Positions 37,406 to 46,851 of a DNA stretch of 64,000 nt are shown here, piece by piece. The stretch covers positions 1 to 64,000 of the forward strand of contig NZ_JACMYO010000001.1 of NCBI RefSeq assembly GCF_020889685.1. Reading direction: 5' to 3'. Within the stretch, counting starts at the first letter, position 1; each line of letters begins with the position of its first letter. The stretch is from Bradyrhizobium oropedii (GTDB lineage: Bacteria; Pseudomonadota; Alphaproteobacteria; Rhizobiales; Xanthobacteraceae). Below the pieces are notes generated by a model. It was given only the letters and a program-made list of their open reading frames with translations. It did no database searches and was not told the origin of the DNA. A program made the translations under genes and the position numbers.

Positions 37406-37984
37406 ATGAAGAAGGGCCAGTCAACCCGTCAGATGATCGTGGACACCGCGCTGAACCAATCGGTGAGGTTGGGTCTGGAGGGCGTGTCGCTCGGCAATCT
37501 CGCCGAGGATGTCGGCCTGTCGAAATCGGGGTTGTTCGCTCACTTCAAATCGAAGGAGGCGTTGCAGCTCGCCGTGCTGGAAGAAGCGGTCGGTCGCTAC
37601 ATGCGGCTCGTCGTCGAGCCCGCGTTGAAAAAGCCTGCGGGACTGCCGAGGGTGCGGGCGCTGTTCGAAAACTATCTGGATTGGATCGCAGGCGAGCACG
37701 AGGCGGGCGGCTGCCCGTTCGTGACCTTCGTCCAGGAGTTCGATGATCGGCCCGGTGCAATCCGAGACATGCTGGCGAAATCACAGCGGCAGTGGCGCGT
37801 CGGGTTTGCGTCCGCCATCGGGACGGCAATGGAAAGGAAGGAGATCGCGCGTCGCGCCGATCCGGAGCAGGTCGCGTTTGAACTGATCGGCGCCGCACTC
37901 GCCTTCCAGACGTCACTTCGGCTGCTTGGCGAGCGCGGCTGCCGCGTGCGCGCGCTCGCGGCCTTCGATCGCATCACGAGCTAG
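37406..37984 (+). CDS. TetR-family transcriptional regulator
   Basis: 192 residues from the ATG at 37406. HTH at about residues 25-55 (VSLGNLAEDVGLSKSGLFAHF), followed by FKSKEALQLAVLEEAV and a helical ligand domain that includes EAGGCPFVTFVQEF, as in the TetR_C group of YxaF/LmrA-like regulators. Flanked on both sides by near-identical palindromic sites, so it probably controls the divergent thioesterase, itself and the downstream NTF2-like/GST/OYE genes. Confidence 0.88.
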   Translation: MKKGQSTRQMIVDTALNQSVRLGLEGVSLGNLAEDVGLSKSGLFAHFKSKEALQLAVLEEAVGRYMRLVVEPALKKPAGLPRVRALFENYLDWIAGEHEAGGCPFVTFVQEFDDRPGAIRDMLAKSQRQWRVGFASAIGTAMERKEIARRADPEQVAFELIGAALAFQTSLRLLGERGCRVRALAAFDRITS

Positions 37985-38026
37985 CGAGAATCTGATCATG
38001 ACTGACAACATATCGCGACCAAAAAT

Positions 38027-38044
38027 AGCACGATCGATCGTGCT
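38027..38044 (+). promoter_or_regulatory. Perfect 18-bp palindrome, TetR operator candidate
   Basis: AGCACGATCGATCGTGCT is fully self-complementary. It lies 42 bp after the TetR stop and just before the next gene. A 15/18 match lies before the TetR gene itself. Confidence 0.6.
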
Positions 38045-38048
38045 GAAA

Positions 38049-38530
38049 ATGAAAGAGATCGTGGCGTTGTCCTGGACGTCAGAACCGGCGAGCAGGGGAC
38101 GCTCGCGGCCTGGGCCGGCTGCTTTGCCGAAGTCTGGGATCGTCCTCGCGAACGGCTCGATCGGCTGCTTGGGCTGCTCAGCGACGACATTGTGCTGAAG
38201 GCGCCGATCAGGCCACCGGTCAGCCGGGGCAAGCAGGCGGCGCGGCGCGGCTTCGAGGTCGCGCTGCACGGCATGCCTGACCTGCGTGCCGATATTCAGC
38301 GTTGGCGCGGGGCCGGCGACACGCTGTTCATCGAATTGACCTTCCGCGCGACCATCGGTGGTCACGCGATCGCCTGGAACAATGTCGATCGCATCACCTT
38401 CAGCGGCGGAATAGCCGTGGAGCGTGTCGCCTTTTTCGATCCGACCATCGTTCGACGGGCGTTCTTCCGCAACTTTGCGGCCTTCCGGCAACTTCGCCGG
38501 ATGCGCACTGCTGGGCGGGAGGGGCGATAA
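38049..38530 (+). pseudogene. NTF2/SnoaL-like protein, start region disturbed
   Basis: The protein-like frame (GTLAAWAGCFAEVWDRPRE ... MPDLRADIQRWRGAGDTLFIEL ... NVDRITFSGG) fits the SnoaL/NTF2-like fold and ends at 38530, where the stop overlaps the GST ATG (TAATG). That frame has no usual start codon before about residue 45. An ATG at 38049 is in another frame, so a one-base shift near 38080 or a non-canonical start must be assumed. Such proteins are small cyclases, isomerases or binding proteins. Confidence 0.5.
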
Positions 38531-39201
38531 TGCGATTGCTCACTGGTCCACTCAGCATGTTCGGCGCCAAGGCACAGATTGCTGTGGCCGAGAAGGCCCT
38601 CTCATGCGCGGTCGAGTTCGTCCCGTTCGGGATGAAGCGCCGCTACGACCCCAAGCACCCCGATGTGCTTCGGATCAATCCAAAGGCGCAGGTTCCAGTC
38701 CTGATCGACGGGACGCTGGAAATCTTCGATTCGACCCAGATCTTCGAGTATCTCGAGCATGCCTATCCGCAGCCGCCGTTGTGGCCGAGTGACGCGAAAG
38801 CGCGGGCGGTCGCGCGTCTCGTCGAGCACAAATCCGACGAGGTGTTCTTTCCGAACATCATCAGGCTGATGAGCCTGCAGGGAGATCTCGCAGGCGAGGA
38901 CGCGGTGACCGCCTGCCGGCGTGCACAGTCCTTCTATGACGAGATCGAGGGCCGCCTTGCGGACAGTGACTTCGTCGCCGGCGACTACTCCTATGCCGAC
39001 ATTGCCCTGATCATGGCGCACTTCTTTGCGGTGCGGCTCGGAGCCGACATCAACGAGTCCCATCACCGCTTCGACGCCTGGCGCCGCCGGGTCAGCGCAC
39101 GGCCTGCCGTGCAGCAGGTCCTGTCGCCGATGTCCGACTTCCTGCGCAGCAGGGGCCTCGCGCCGCCGGCCTTCTGTCAACCTTGCAACGCGGCCAACTG
39201 A
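38530..39201 (+). CDS. Glutathione S-transferase
   Basis: 223 residues. MRLLTGPLSMFGAKAQIAV is the N-terminal active-site loop, INPKAQVPVLIDG the cis-Pro region, and FDSTQIFEYLEHAYP the glutathione gamma-Glu contact. The C-terminal helical domain has YSYADIALIMAHFF. Its ATG overlaps the preceding stop. A second, only distantly similar GST lies at 35158. Confidence 0.85.
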   Translation: MRLLTGPLSMFGAKAQIAVAEKALSCAVEFVPFGMKRRYDPKHPDVLRINPKAQVPVLIDGTLEIFDSTQIFEYLEHAYPQPPLWPSDAKARAVARLVEHKSDEVFFPNIIRLMSLQGDLAGEDAVTACRRAQSFYDEIEGRLADSDFVAGDYSYADIALIMAHFFAVRLGADINESHHRFDAWRRRVSARPAVQQVLSPMSDFLRSRGLAPPAFCQPCNAAN

Positions 39202-39212
39202 CCGGAGGCGAC

Positions 39213-40517
39213 ATGATCGAAACCAGTTTCACTCTTCCTTGTGGTCTCATTCTGCCGAACAGGATCGTCAAGGCTGCAATGACCGAGAAATTCTCCGACG
39301 TCGACGGTCATGCCACGCCACGGCATGCGTGCCTGTTCGAACGGCTCGCGGAGGGAGGCGCGGGCATGCTGATTACCGGGAATGTGGTGATCGATCCGCG
39401 CTATCTCGAGGCGCCCGGCAATGTCTTCATCGAGGACGACAGTGGGCTTGACGCGCTCAAGCGCTGGGCCGCCGCCGGCAAATCACGCGGCGTGCGCATG
39501 ATCATGCAACTCAATCATGCGGGCCGGCAAACGCCGGCCTCTGTATCGCCGGTATCGATCGCGCCGTCGGCGGTGCCGCTCAATCTCGGGACGTTCTTTT
39601 CGGTACCGCGCGCGATGTCGGACGTCGAGATCGAGGAGGTCATCGGCCGCTTTGCCTTTGCTGCATCGCTGGCGGAGAAAGCCGGATTCGACGGCGTGGA
39701 GATTCACGCCGCGCACGGATACCTGATTAGCCAATTCCTGTCTCCCCGGATCAACAAGCGCAACGACATGTGGGGCGGATCGATCGCGAATCGGGCCCGG
39801 CTTCTGGTTCGCGTCGTCGAAGCGGTCCGAGGGTCCGTGTCGGATGGGTTCGCCGTCGGCATCAAGCTGAACGTCGGTGACTTCATCAAGGGCGGTCTCG
39901 AGCCGGAAGACTCCATCGCAGTTGCGCGGATGCTGGATCCCCTCGGTGTCGATTTCATTGAACTGTCGGGCGGCACCCATGAGCGCGCCGTTTCGTTCGG
40001 GTTTGGCGATGCGCCCAAGGGTCCCCGCTCCGAGGCCTATTTTGTGTCCTATGCCCGGGACATCCGCTCCGTCACGCGCGTTCCCCTGATCCTCACCGGC
40101 GGCATGCGCAGTGCGCAGGTGATGCGCGACGTCCTCCAAGCCAGACATTGCGACCTGATCGGCATGGCGAGGCCGCTCGTGATCGAGCCGGACTTGCCGC
40201 GGCTGCTGCTGCGCGGAGCGCTGCGGGAGGCGCGGAGTTTCTCGCTCAAGCTGCCGGCGTCACCGCGCGCTAATCTTCTCGAATTGCTCTGGTCGCGCGA
40301 GCAACTGATCCGGATCGCAGATGGCAAGGCGCCAAAACTGAATGCGTCGCCAAAGCTGTCGCTGTACCGAATGCTGTGGGACGAACTCGGCTTTCGGCGA
40401 AGGCGGGCGCGTTTCGTCGCGCGCTTTCCAGTCCAGCCGTCCTCGATTTTCGTCGCCCTCGCGAACGGTCTGCGCAAGCCGCGACCGGACCAGGGCGCGG
40501 CACGGCCGGCCGCATGA
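39213..40517 (+). CDS. NADH:flavin oxidoreductase (OYE/dienoyl-CoA reductase-like)
   Basis: 434 residues from the ATG at 39213 (GGAGG before it). TIM-barrel with LPNRIVKAAMTEKFSD, MIMQLNHAGRQTP, VEIHAAHGYLISQFLSPRIN and LTGGMRSAQVM, the core set of the family. The C-terminal extension (about 370-434) lacks the 4Fe-4S and second flavin domains of 2,4-dienoyl-CoA reductase, so it is a single-domain enzyme. It likely reduces a conjugated alkene or enoyl compound. It follows the GST in the TetR-flanked operon. Confidence 0.86.
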   Translation: MIETSFTLPCGLILPNRIVKAAMTEKFSDVDGHATPRHACLFERLAEGGAGMLITGNVVIDPRYLEAPGNVFIEDDSGLDALKRWAAAGKSRGVRMIMQLNHAGRQTPASVSPVSIAPSAVPLNLGTFFSVPRAMSDVEIEEVIGRFAFAASLAEKAGFDGVEIHAAHGYLISQFLSPRINKRNDMWGGSIANRARLLVRVVEAVRGSVSDGFAVGIKLNVGDFIKGGLEPEDSIAVARMLDPLGVDFIELSGGTHERAVSFGFGDAPKGPRSEAYFVSYARDIRSVTRVPLILTGGMRSAQVMRDVLQARHCDLIGMARPLVIEPDLPRLLLRGALREARSFSLKLPASPRANLLELLWSREQLIRIADGKAPKLNASPKLSLYRMLWDELGFRRRRARFVARFPVQPSSIFVALANGLRKPRPDQGAARPAA

Positions 40518-40555
40518 TCGATAGCGTTCAATCACAACCGCAAGGGAGGCAAGAG

Positions 40556-40996
40556 ATGATACAGGCACAGACACTTGGAAGCGTACACCGGGAGAAGTCG
40601 CCCGACATACGCGACATCTGCCAGAACTACCTCGCGACATTCTCGACCAGGAACATCGCGGCCATCGCGAAGAATCACGCCGTCGACGGCACGTTCTGGC
40701 TTCGCGCCGGCGGACCGGCGGTGAAGGGACGTGACGCGATCGGCGCGACGTTTGCGGGCTTCTTCGCGCAATGGCCGAATTTCGGTTATGAAGTCCATCG
40801 AACCCTGTTCACCGAGCGCCAGTGGATCCTCGACTGGACGGCAACGGCCGATCTGCGTCAGGCCGACGGCACCCTGCGGCAGGTTCGGTTTGATTGTCTT
40901 GACGTGGTTGACGTCGATGCCGACGGATTGGTCGTCCGAAAGGATACGTTCGTCGACCTGGTGCAGGTTCAGGCGGCGCGCGCGCTCGGCGGTTGA
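40556..40996 (+). CDS. NTF2/SnoaL-like protein
   Basis: 146 residues; AAGGGAGG lies before the ATG. An alpha+beta cone with ICQNYLATFSTRNIAAIAKNHAVDGTFWLRAGG, VKGRDAIGATFAGFF and a Trp/Asp-rich strand (ILDWTATADL). These proteins range from isomerases (ketosteroid isomerase-like) to binding proteins. It is one of two such genes in the operon; function not assigned. Confidence 0.78.
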   Translation: MIQAQTLGSVHREKSPDIRDICQNYLATFSTRNIAAIAKNHAVDGTFWLRAGGPAVKGRDAIGATFAGFFAQWPNFGYEVHRTLFTERQWILDWTATADLRQADGTLRQVRFDCLDVVDVDADGLVVRKDTFVDLVQVQAARALGG

Positions 40997-41625
40997 TCGT
41001 GGCTGAGCGTCGCTTGCCGGAGATCGCCTGGCATCTCGCCGATGCGGTCAATTTCGACCGCATCGTGCGGGAGGGCCTGAAATGCGCGGCCGACCTGCTC
41101 GATCGCGACGCGGTCGCGTGCGGCACGCATCGGCCGACGGCCGTGATGACCAGGCACGGCAGCTACATCCGGGACCAGGCGCCGATGCCGCCGGCCGCCT
41201 TGGCACGCTGTCTCGACCGGCCGCTGACGCCGGCGGACTGGTATCGGCTCCTGAACGGTTTCGTCTTCTTCTGGCTCGATCCCGAGCGGCTCAGGCGGCA
41301 CCTCGTCGCGACCAGGGGGCGGCCGCAGCGCCTGATGTCGATCGATACCGCGGGGCTCGTCGCGCACTACGGGGATGCGCTCGGCGTAACACCTTTCAAT
41401 ACCGGCAACGCGCGTCGTCGACCTGCCAGGCGTGGCCGGCGCAGCATTGTGCCGGTTCAGCGCTGGCAAACGGAGGCGTGGCGTTCGGAATGCGAGCCCG
41501 GTGGGCGACCGCGCGCGCCGTCGCACCGGCCGGTGGAGCTGGTCGCGTCGGTATCGATCCCCGACATCATGAATTTCTGTACGGCTGTCGAGACGATCAA
41601 CCGGGGAGCATCACGTGGCGGGTAA
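40993..41625 (+). CDS. DUF7002-like protein
   Basis: About 210 residues with a TTG (40993) or GTG (40999) start overlapping the previous stop. The pattern HLADAVNFDRIVREGL, SYIRDQAPM, PADWYRLLNGFVFFWLDPERL and a later SIDTAGLVAHYG resembles the DUF7002 family, whose fold is thought related to ADP-ribosyl-binding proteins; no activity is known. Within the operon its role cannot be inferred. Confidence 0.6.
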   Translation: MIVAERRLPEIAWHLADAVNFDRIVREGLKCAADLLDRDAVACGTHRPTAVMTRHGSYIRDQAPMPPAALARCLDRPLTPADWYRLLNGFVFFWLDPERLRRHLVATRGRPQRLMSIDTAGLVAHYGDALGVTPFNTGNARRRPARRGRRSIVPVQRWQTEAWRSECEPGGRPRAPSHRPVELVASVSIPDIMNFCTAVETINRGASRGG

Positions 41626-42616
41626 CCCGGTTCGCATCGATGGCGGTCACGGCAATGTCGCGCGTCCGCTGGCCAGGGCGTTCGTGACCGGTGGGTCCGG
41701 CTTCGTCGGCGGACACCTGATCCGTGCGCTCGTAGCCCGAGGCATTCAAGTGGTCGCACTGGCGCGGTCAGCGAGCGCGCGCAATGCGGTGGTCAAGGCG
41801 GGGGCCATGGCCCAATCCGGAGATCTTTCCGACGTCGACGACCTCGCCGGTGGCATGGCCGGCTGCGACACGGTGTTTCACGCCGGCGCCTATCTTCCGG
41901 ACTGGGACAGGAAACAGGCGTTCGCGGTGAACGTCGTGGGCAGCCGCAACGTGGTGGCGGCGGCACGCCTCGTGGGCGTGAGCAGGATCGTCTATGTGAG
42001 CGGCATCGGCGTCATGATCGGCAGCGGCCCGGTCCGCAACGTCGACGAGAACGTTCCTCGCGGCAGGCCGGTCGGCGTGCTCGGCGCGTCGCGCGTCCAG
42101 AGCGAACGCGAGATGCAGCAGGCTAATGCCGACGACCTCGGTATCGTCGTGGTCCGCTTTCCCTATGTCTGGGGGCCTGGCAACACGCTGATCCCGTCCC
42201 TGCGCGCCGGCATCGCGCGCGGGCGCTTTCGCTGGATCGCGGGCGGCCGTCACGAGATCTCGACCGTCCACATCGACAATGCGGTTGAGGGCCTCATCCT
42301 GGCGGCGCGCCGTGGCCGGCCGGGAGAGATCTATTATTTCACCGATGGCGCGCCGGTCGAGCTGCGGGAATTCTTCGAGGTGCAGCTCCGCGCCGCCGGG
42401 ATCGCGCCGCCGCGCGCCGAGATCAGCTTCAATGCGGCGCGGCTGCTCGGCCATCTGCTGGCGCTGCTCTGGAAGGTAACGGGCAGGACCTATGCGCCGC
42501 CGCTGACGCCGACGATCGTGCGGTTTCTCGGCCAGGAGGTGACGGTGAACGACCAGAAGGCGCGCCGCGAACTCGGTTATGCGCCACGGATATCGTGGCC
42601 GAATGGACCATTCTAG
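41615..42616 (+). CDS. NAD-dependent epimerase/dehydratase-like (3-beta-HSD-type) SDR
   Basis: 333 residues, GTG start overlapping the DUF7002 gene by 11 bp. Extended SDR: FVTGGSGFVGGHLIRAL binds NAD(P), VFHAGAYLPDW and NVVGSRNVVAAAR follow. The usual Tyr-x3-Lys appears as LGASRVQSE, with both catalytic residues replaced, so the reaction may differ or be lost. The C-terminal half (LRAGIARGRFRWIAGGRHE, VHIDNAVEGLILAA) is well conserved. Last gene of the operon. Confidence 0.8.
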   Translation: MAGNPVRIDGGHGNVARPLARAFVTGGSGFVGGHLIRALVARGIQVVALARSASARNAVVKAGAMAQSGDLSDVDDLAGGMAGCDTVFHAGAYLPDWDRKQAFAVNVVGSRNVVAAARLVGVSRIVYVSGIGVMIGSGPVRNVDENVPRGRPVGVLGASRVQSEREMQQANADDLGIVVVRFPYVWGPGNTLIPSLRAGIARGRFRWIAGGRHEISTVHIDNAVEGLILAARRGRPGEIYYFTDGAPVELREFFEVQLRAAGIAPPRAEISFNAARLLGHLLALLWKVTGRTYAPPLTPTIVRFLGQEVTVNDQKARRELGYAPRISWPNGPF

Positions 42617-42720
42617 CGCAGTCGTCTCGCACTGGCGCTGCCCGTTAAGACGAGCGACAGCCTTGCTGTGTCACGTCCCGTAGCCGGCAGCCGCCTCAGC
42701 TCCGGGCGGTTGACTTTTGG

Positions 42721-42738
42721 CAAGACGACTGGTCATAT
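42721..42738 (+). promoter_or_regulatory. TetR operator-like site 3, autoregulatory
   Basis: CAAGACGACTGGTCATAT lies 7 bp before the TetR ATG at 42745. It equals the core of site 1 at 28758-28776 and differs by one base from site 2 at 28798-28816. Confidence 0.62.
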
Positions 42739-42744
42739 CGTTCC

Positions 42745-43323
42745 ATGGCAAAAGCAGGTTTGCGCGACAAGCTGATTGAGATGGGGCTCGAGACAGTTCA
42801 CAAGAACGGCTTTGGCGCCACCGGCGTGCAGGTGATCGTCGACGCCGCTGATGTGCCGAAAGGCTCGTTCTACAACTATTTCGATTCCAAGGAAGCCTTC
42901 GGCGTCGAGGTCTTGAACCTCTACTTCAAGGGGTTCGGGCCAAGGCTTCAACTGCTCACCGACCCGTCGAAATCGCCGGTCCAGCGGCTGAAGGCGTATT
43001 TCGAATCGCTCGGCAAGACGCTCGGGCAGTGGGAGTATGAAAAGGGCTGCCTGATCGGCAATCTCAGCGCCGAGCTCTCCAGCAAGAACGAGCTGATTCG
43101 GGAACGCCTCGCCGAGGTCTATGAGGGCTGGACCAGCCGGATCGAGGCCTGTGTGCGCGAAGGTCAGGAGCAGGGCGAGATTTCGCGGGAGCTGAAGGCC
43201 TCCGTCATCGCGTCCTATCTGTTGAACGCCTGGGAAGGCGTCGCGCTTCGCACCAAGGTCGACAAGGACAAGACGGCCATCACCCAGTTCATGGCGGTGA
43301 CCTTCAAGACGGTCCTCCGCTAG
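42745..43323 (+). CDS. TetR-family transcriptional regulator
   Basis: 192 residues. HTH at about 22-50 (GFGATGVQVIVDAADVPKGSFYNYF), then FDSKEAFGVEVLNLY; the ligand domain contains GCLIGNLSAELSSKNELIRE, a feature of the AcrR/NemR-like TetR_C_16-type group. The CAAGACGACYGGTCATAT site upstream and in the MDR/OYE divergent region suggest that it represses the reductase genes 14 kb away as well as itself. The downstream 810 bp hold no supported gene. Confidence 0.88.
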   Translation: MAKAGLRDKLIEMGLETVHKNGFGATGVQVIVDAADVPKGSFYNYFDSKEAFGVEVLNLYFKGFGPRLQLLTDPSKSPVQRLKAYFESLGKTLGQWEYEKGCLIGNLSAELSSKNELIRERLAEVYEGWTSRIEACVREGQEQGEISRELKASVIASYLLNAWEGVALRTKVDKDKTAITQFMAVTFKTVLR

Positions 43324-43859
43324 CGCCACGCTGTCTCGCGCATGGCGGCCCTGTATGATGGGGGGCAGCGTCGAACTTGATAGCTGCCTGTCAGATATCT
43401 TGAACAAATGGGGCTGTGACAGACTGCATAGGAGATTCAAGGAACCTTCGCCTCCTCGTGGCCGGCAGTCGATTGTGCGATAGGCGCGAGCTGGTCGCGG
43501 ATACCGTGGTGCATTGCCATAACCGGCTGGGGCGTATCTATCTTACGACGATATCACCGTTTCATCGGATGATTGTGCGGGCCAGTTTAGAGCAGGCGGC
43601 AAGAGCAATGAAGATCTAAGCTTGCTTCGGTGGTCGCGAGTGGTTCTAGTCGGCCATTAGCGGTCCGTAGCGCATCCTGCGAATTTGATGGTGTTTTGCA
43701 ATTCGTATGGCGACATATCCTGCCTTCGACAGGTGGTACATTTAGACAAGCTATCACAGGAGCGAATATGTCTGAGGGCAGCGCCGCAAAGGATCGGAGT
43801 GACCCTTCGCTCCCGTTGGCTCGTAGCGCCGATTGCCTCCCAAAATCGCGGTTCAGCAC

Positions 43860-44105
43860 TCATGCCTCCGCCGATGCCTCCGGAATCCTTGCCGTGCCCG
43901 CCGCGTCGTTCATGTCGCTGCTTCTCGCCGACGAATTTAGGGCATAAATCAGTTGCCGAAGTTCACCACAGATGCCAGATTTTGCTGCTGTATCGAATTT
44001 GTCCGATAGGACAGAGAGCAGGCCGTCAATTACATCGTTATCCAAAATGACGTGTAGCTTCAGCGCCGGTGCATCCGGCCGCACGGAGGCTGTTGCGTCG
44101 TCCAA
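43860..44105 (-). CDS. Small hypothetical protein, doubtful
   Basis: 81 codons from a TTG start, with balanced protein-like composition (LDNDVIDGLLSVLSDKFDTAAK) but no recognised domain and no clear ribosome-binding site. It is the only candidate in the 810-bp gap before the isocitrate dehydrogenase gene. I would not rely on it. Confidence 0.2.
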   Translation of the reverse strand: MDDATASVRPDAPALKLHVILDNDVIDGLLSVLSDKFDTAAKSGICGELRQLIYALNSSARSSDMNDAAGTARIPEASAEA

Positions 44106-44133
44106 AACCTCGCCATGCTAAGGAAGCCAGCGT

Positions 44134-46374
44134 ATGAGCACGACACGGCCCACCATCATCTACACGCTGACCGATGAAGCCCCGGCGCTCGCGACGGTCG
44201 CGTTCTTGCCCATCGTGCGGGCATTTGCGACTGCGGCCGGGATCAACGTCACTACCAGCGACATTTCGGTAGCGGCCCGGATCCTCGGTGAGTTTCCCGA
44301 ATTCCTGACCGAAGGGCAGCGTGTGCCCGACAACCTGGCCGAGTTGGGCCGGCTGACGCTGCTACCCGGCACCAACATTATCAAGCTGCCAAACATCAGC
44401 GCTTCGGTGGCGCAGTTGATGGCGGCGATCAAGGAGCTCAAGGGTAAGGGCTACAATATCCCGGACTATCCCGAGAACCCCACGTCGGACGAGCAGAAGG
44501 CGATCCGAGCGCGTTACGCCAAATGCACCGGCAGCGCAGTGAACCCGGTGCTGCGCGAGGGCAATTCCGATCGCCGCGCGCCGCTGGCGGTGAAGAACTA
44601 TGCGCGCAAGAACCCGCACACCATGGCCGAATGGAGCCAAGCCTCGCGTTCGCACGTCTCGCACATGCACCATGGCGACTTCTACCACGGCGAAAAATCC
44701 ATGACGCTGGACAAGGCGCGTGACGTGAAGATGGAGCTGATTACCAAGAGTGGAAAGACGATCGTGCTCAAGCCCAAGGTGGCGCTGCAGGACCGCGAGG
44801 TGATCGACTCGATGTTCATGAGCAAGAAGGCGCTCCTGGAATTCTACGAGGAACAGATCGAGGACGCGCACAAGACTGGTGTGATGTTCTCGCTGCACGT
44901 CAAGGCCACCATGATGAAGGTGTCTCACCCAATCGTGTTCGGCCACTGCGTGAAGATCTTCTATCGCGATGCCTTCGCCAAGCACGGCCAATTGTTCGAC
45001 GAGATAGGCGTGAACGTCAACAACGGTATGGTCGACTTGTACAACAAGATCGCGAGCCTCCCAGAGAGCAAGCAGGACGAGATCAAGCGCGACCTGCACG
45101 CGTGCCATGAGCATCGGCCCGAGTTGGCGATGGTCGACTCGACCAAGGGCATCACCAATTTCCATTCTCCCAATGACGTCATCGTCGACGCATCCATGCC
45201 GGCCATGATCCGCAACGGCGGCAAGATGTGGGGGGCCGACGGCCGCCTGAAGGACGTCAAGGCGGTGATGCCGGAAAGCACCTTTGCCCGCATCTATCAG
45301 GAGATGATCAACTTCTGTAAATGGCACGGGGCGTTCGATCCGAAGACCATGGGCACCGTGCCAAACGTCGGTCTGATGGCTCAGCAGGCCGAGGAATACG
45401 GTTCGCACGACAAGACGTTTGAGATCGCCGAGGACGGTGTAGCCAACATCACCGATCTTGCCACCGGCGAAGTGCTGCTCAGCCAGAATGTCGAACAGGG
45501 GGACATCTGGCGGATGTGCCAGGTCAAGGATGCGGCGATCCGGGACTGGGTCAAGCTCGCCGTCAACCGTGCCCGCAACTCAGGTATGCCGGTGCTGTTC
45601 TGGCTCGACCCGTACCGTCCGCACGAGGCGCAGCTCATCACGAAGGTCAAGATGTACCTGCATGAGCACGACACCACTGGCCTCGACATCCAGATCATGA
45701 GCCAGGTGCGCGCCATGCGCTATACATTGGAGCGCGTTATTCGCGGCCTCGACACGATCAGTGCCACCGGCAACATCCTGCGCGACTATCTGACTGACCT
45801 GTTCCCCATCATGGAGCTGGGCACCTCGGCCAAGATGCTGTCCATCGTTCCGCTCATGGCCGGTGGTGGCATGTACGAAACCGGCGCTGGCGGCTCTGCG
45901 CCCAAGCACGTGCAGCAACTGGCTGAGGAGAACCACCTCCGTTGGGATTCGCTGGGTGAATTTTTAGCGCTGGCCGTCTCCCTCGAAGACCTTGGCCTGA
46001 AGACCGGCAATCAGAAGGCGAAGCTGTTAGCCAGGACGCTCGATGCCGCGACCGGCAAGCTGCTGGACAACAGGAAGTCGCCATCGCCGCGGACTGGCGA
46101 ACTGGACAATCGGGGCAGCCAGTTTTACCTGGCGATGTACTGGGCACAGGAGCTTGCTGCTCAGTCGGAGGATCCCGCGCTGCAGGCGCTGTTCGCTCCG
46201 CTGGCTGCGGCGCTCGCCCGCAACGAAGAGAAGATTGTCGCTGAACTTGCGGCGGTCCAGGCCAACCCCGCGGACGTCGGCGGCTATTACCTGCCCGATC
46301 CAAAGAAATGCGAAGCGGTGATGCGCCCGAGCGCTACGTTCAACGCAACACTTGCGCAAATGGGAAACTCATAG
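44134..46374 (+). CDS. icd: Monomeric NADP-dependent isocitrate dehydrogenase
   Basis: 746 residues, the full length of the monomeric (type II) family. It shows [20 protein letters not shown] at the N-terminus, the conserved [36 protein letters not shown], and [11 protein letters not shown]. It converts isocitrate to 2-oxoglutarate and CO2 with NADPH, a TCA step. Rhizobia commonly carry the unrelated dimeric Icd, so this may be an additional form. It stands alone and ends 38 bp before a degenerate tRNA-Lys fragment at the island end. Confidence 0.93.
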   Translation: MSTTRPTIIYTLTDEAPALATVAFLPIVRAFATAAGINVTTSDISVAARILGEFPEFLTEGQRVPDNLAELGRLTLLPGTNIIKLPNISASVAQLMAAIKELKGKGYNIPDYPENPTSDEQKAIRARYAKCTGSAVNPVLREGNSDRRAPLAVKNYARKNPHTMAEWSQASRSHVSHMHHGDFYHGEKSMTLDKARDVKMELITKSGKTIVLKPKVALQDREVIDSMFMSKKALLEFYEEQIEDAHKTGVMFSLHVKATMMKVSHPIVFGHCVKIFYRDAFAKHGQLFDEIGVNVNNGMVDLYNKIASLPESKQDEIKRDLHACHEHRPELAMVDSTKGITNFHSPNDVIVDASMPAMIRNGGKMWGADGRLKDVKAVMPESTFARIYQEMINFCKWHGAFDPKTMGTVPNVGLMAQQAEEYGSHDKTFEIAEDGVANITDLATGEVLLSQNVEQGDIWRMCQVKDAAIRDWVKLAVNRARNSGMPVLFWLDPYRPHEAQLITKVKMYLHEHDTTGLDIQIMSQVRAMRYTLERVIRGLDTISATGNILRDYLTDLFPIMELGTSAKMLSIVPLMAGGGMYETGAGGSAPKHVQQLAEENHLRWDSLGEFLALAVSLEDLGLKTGNQKAKLLARTLDAATGKLLDNRKSPSPRTGELDNRGSQFYLAMYWAQELAAQSEDPALQALFAPLAAALARNEEKIVAELAAVQANPADVGGYYLPDPKKCEAVMRPSATFNATLAQMGNS

Positions 46375-46400
46375 GGGGCTGCGGGGGGGGCAGCTGACCC

Positions 46401-46488
<88 letters not shown>

Positions 46489-46833
46489 CGGCCGCACCGG
46501 CCAGAAGCCGCGTCGATTCCGACGCCGGCTGCGCGCTTGTTGAATCCTCCCAACCGTCTCCTGATCGTCGATCGCAACTGCATGCGCGTGCGTTTTGCAT
46601 CGGCCGGCAAGCCGTCCCGCTGACCGGTCGAGGGCCGTGACGCGCAGTCCCGCGGCTGCTTTTGCATGCCCCAGGTCGCGCGCGATCGCTCGTTCGACGC
46701 GCGGTCGCATCCTGACGGCATTCACGACGGATCTGCGAACGCCGTGTGACGGAGCGGTCGGCGGAAAGCGGGGGTGCCTTGCAGCCAGGGACGGTTGACA
46801 GGGAGGCCCGCCCACTTTAATCACCCGGCCAAC

Positions 46834-46851
46834 TAATTAATCAATTAATTA
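46834..46851 (+). promoter_or_regulatory. AT-rich palindrome TAATTAAT-CA-ATTAATTA
   Basis: An 8+8 bp inverted repeat in otherwise GC-rich DNA, about 370 bp before the decayed IclR gene. It could be an operator or promoter. The rest of 46489-47224 contains no supported gene. Confidence 0.35.

Noticed and set aside
43324..44133. Several short frames in an 810-bp gap
   Set aside because: None has a domain, a good start or conserved-looking composition; only one minus-strand frame was kept, at low confidence.
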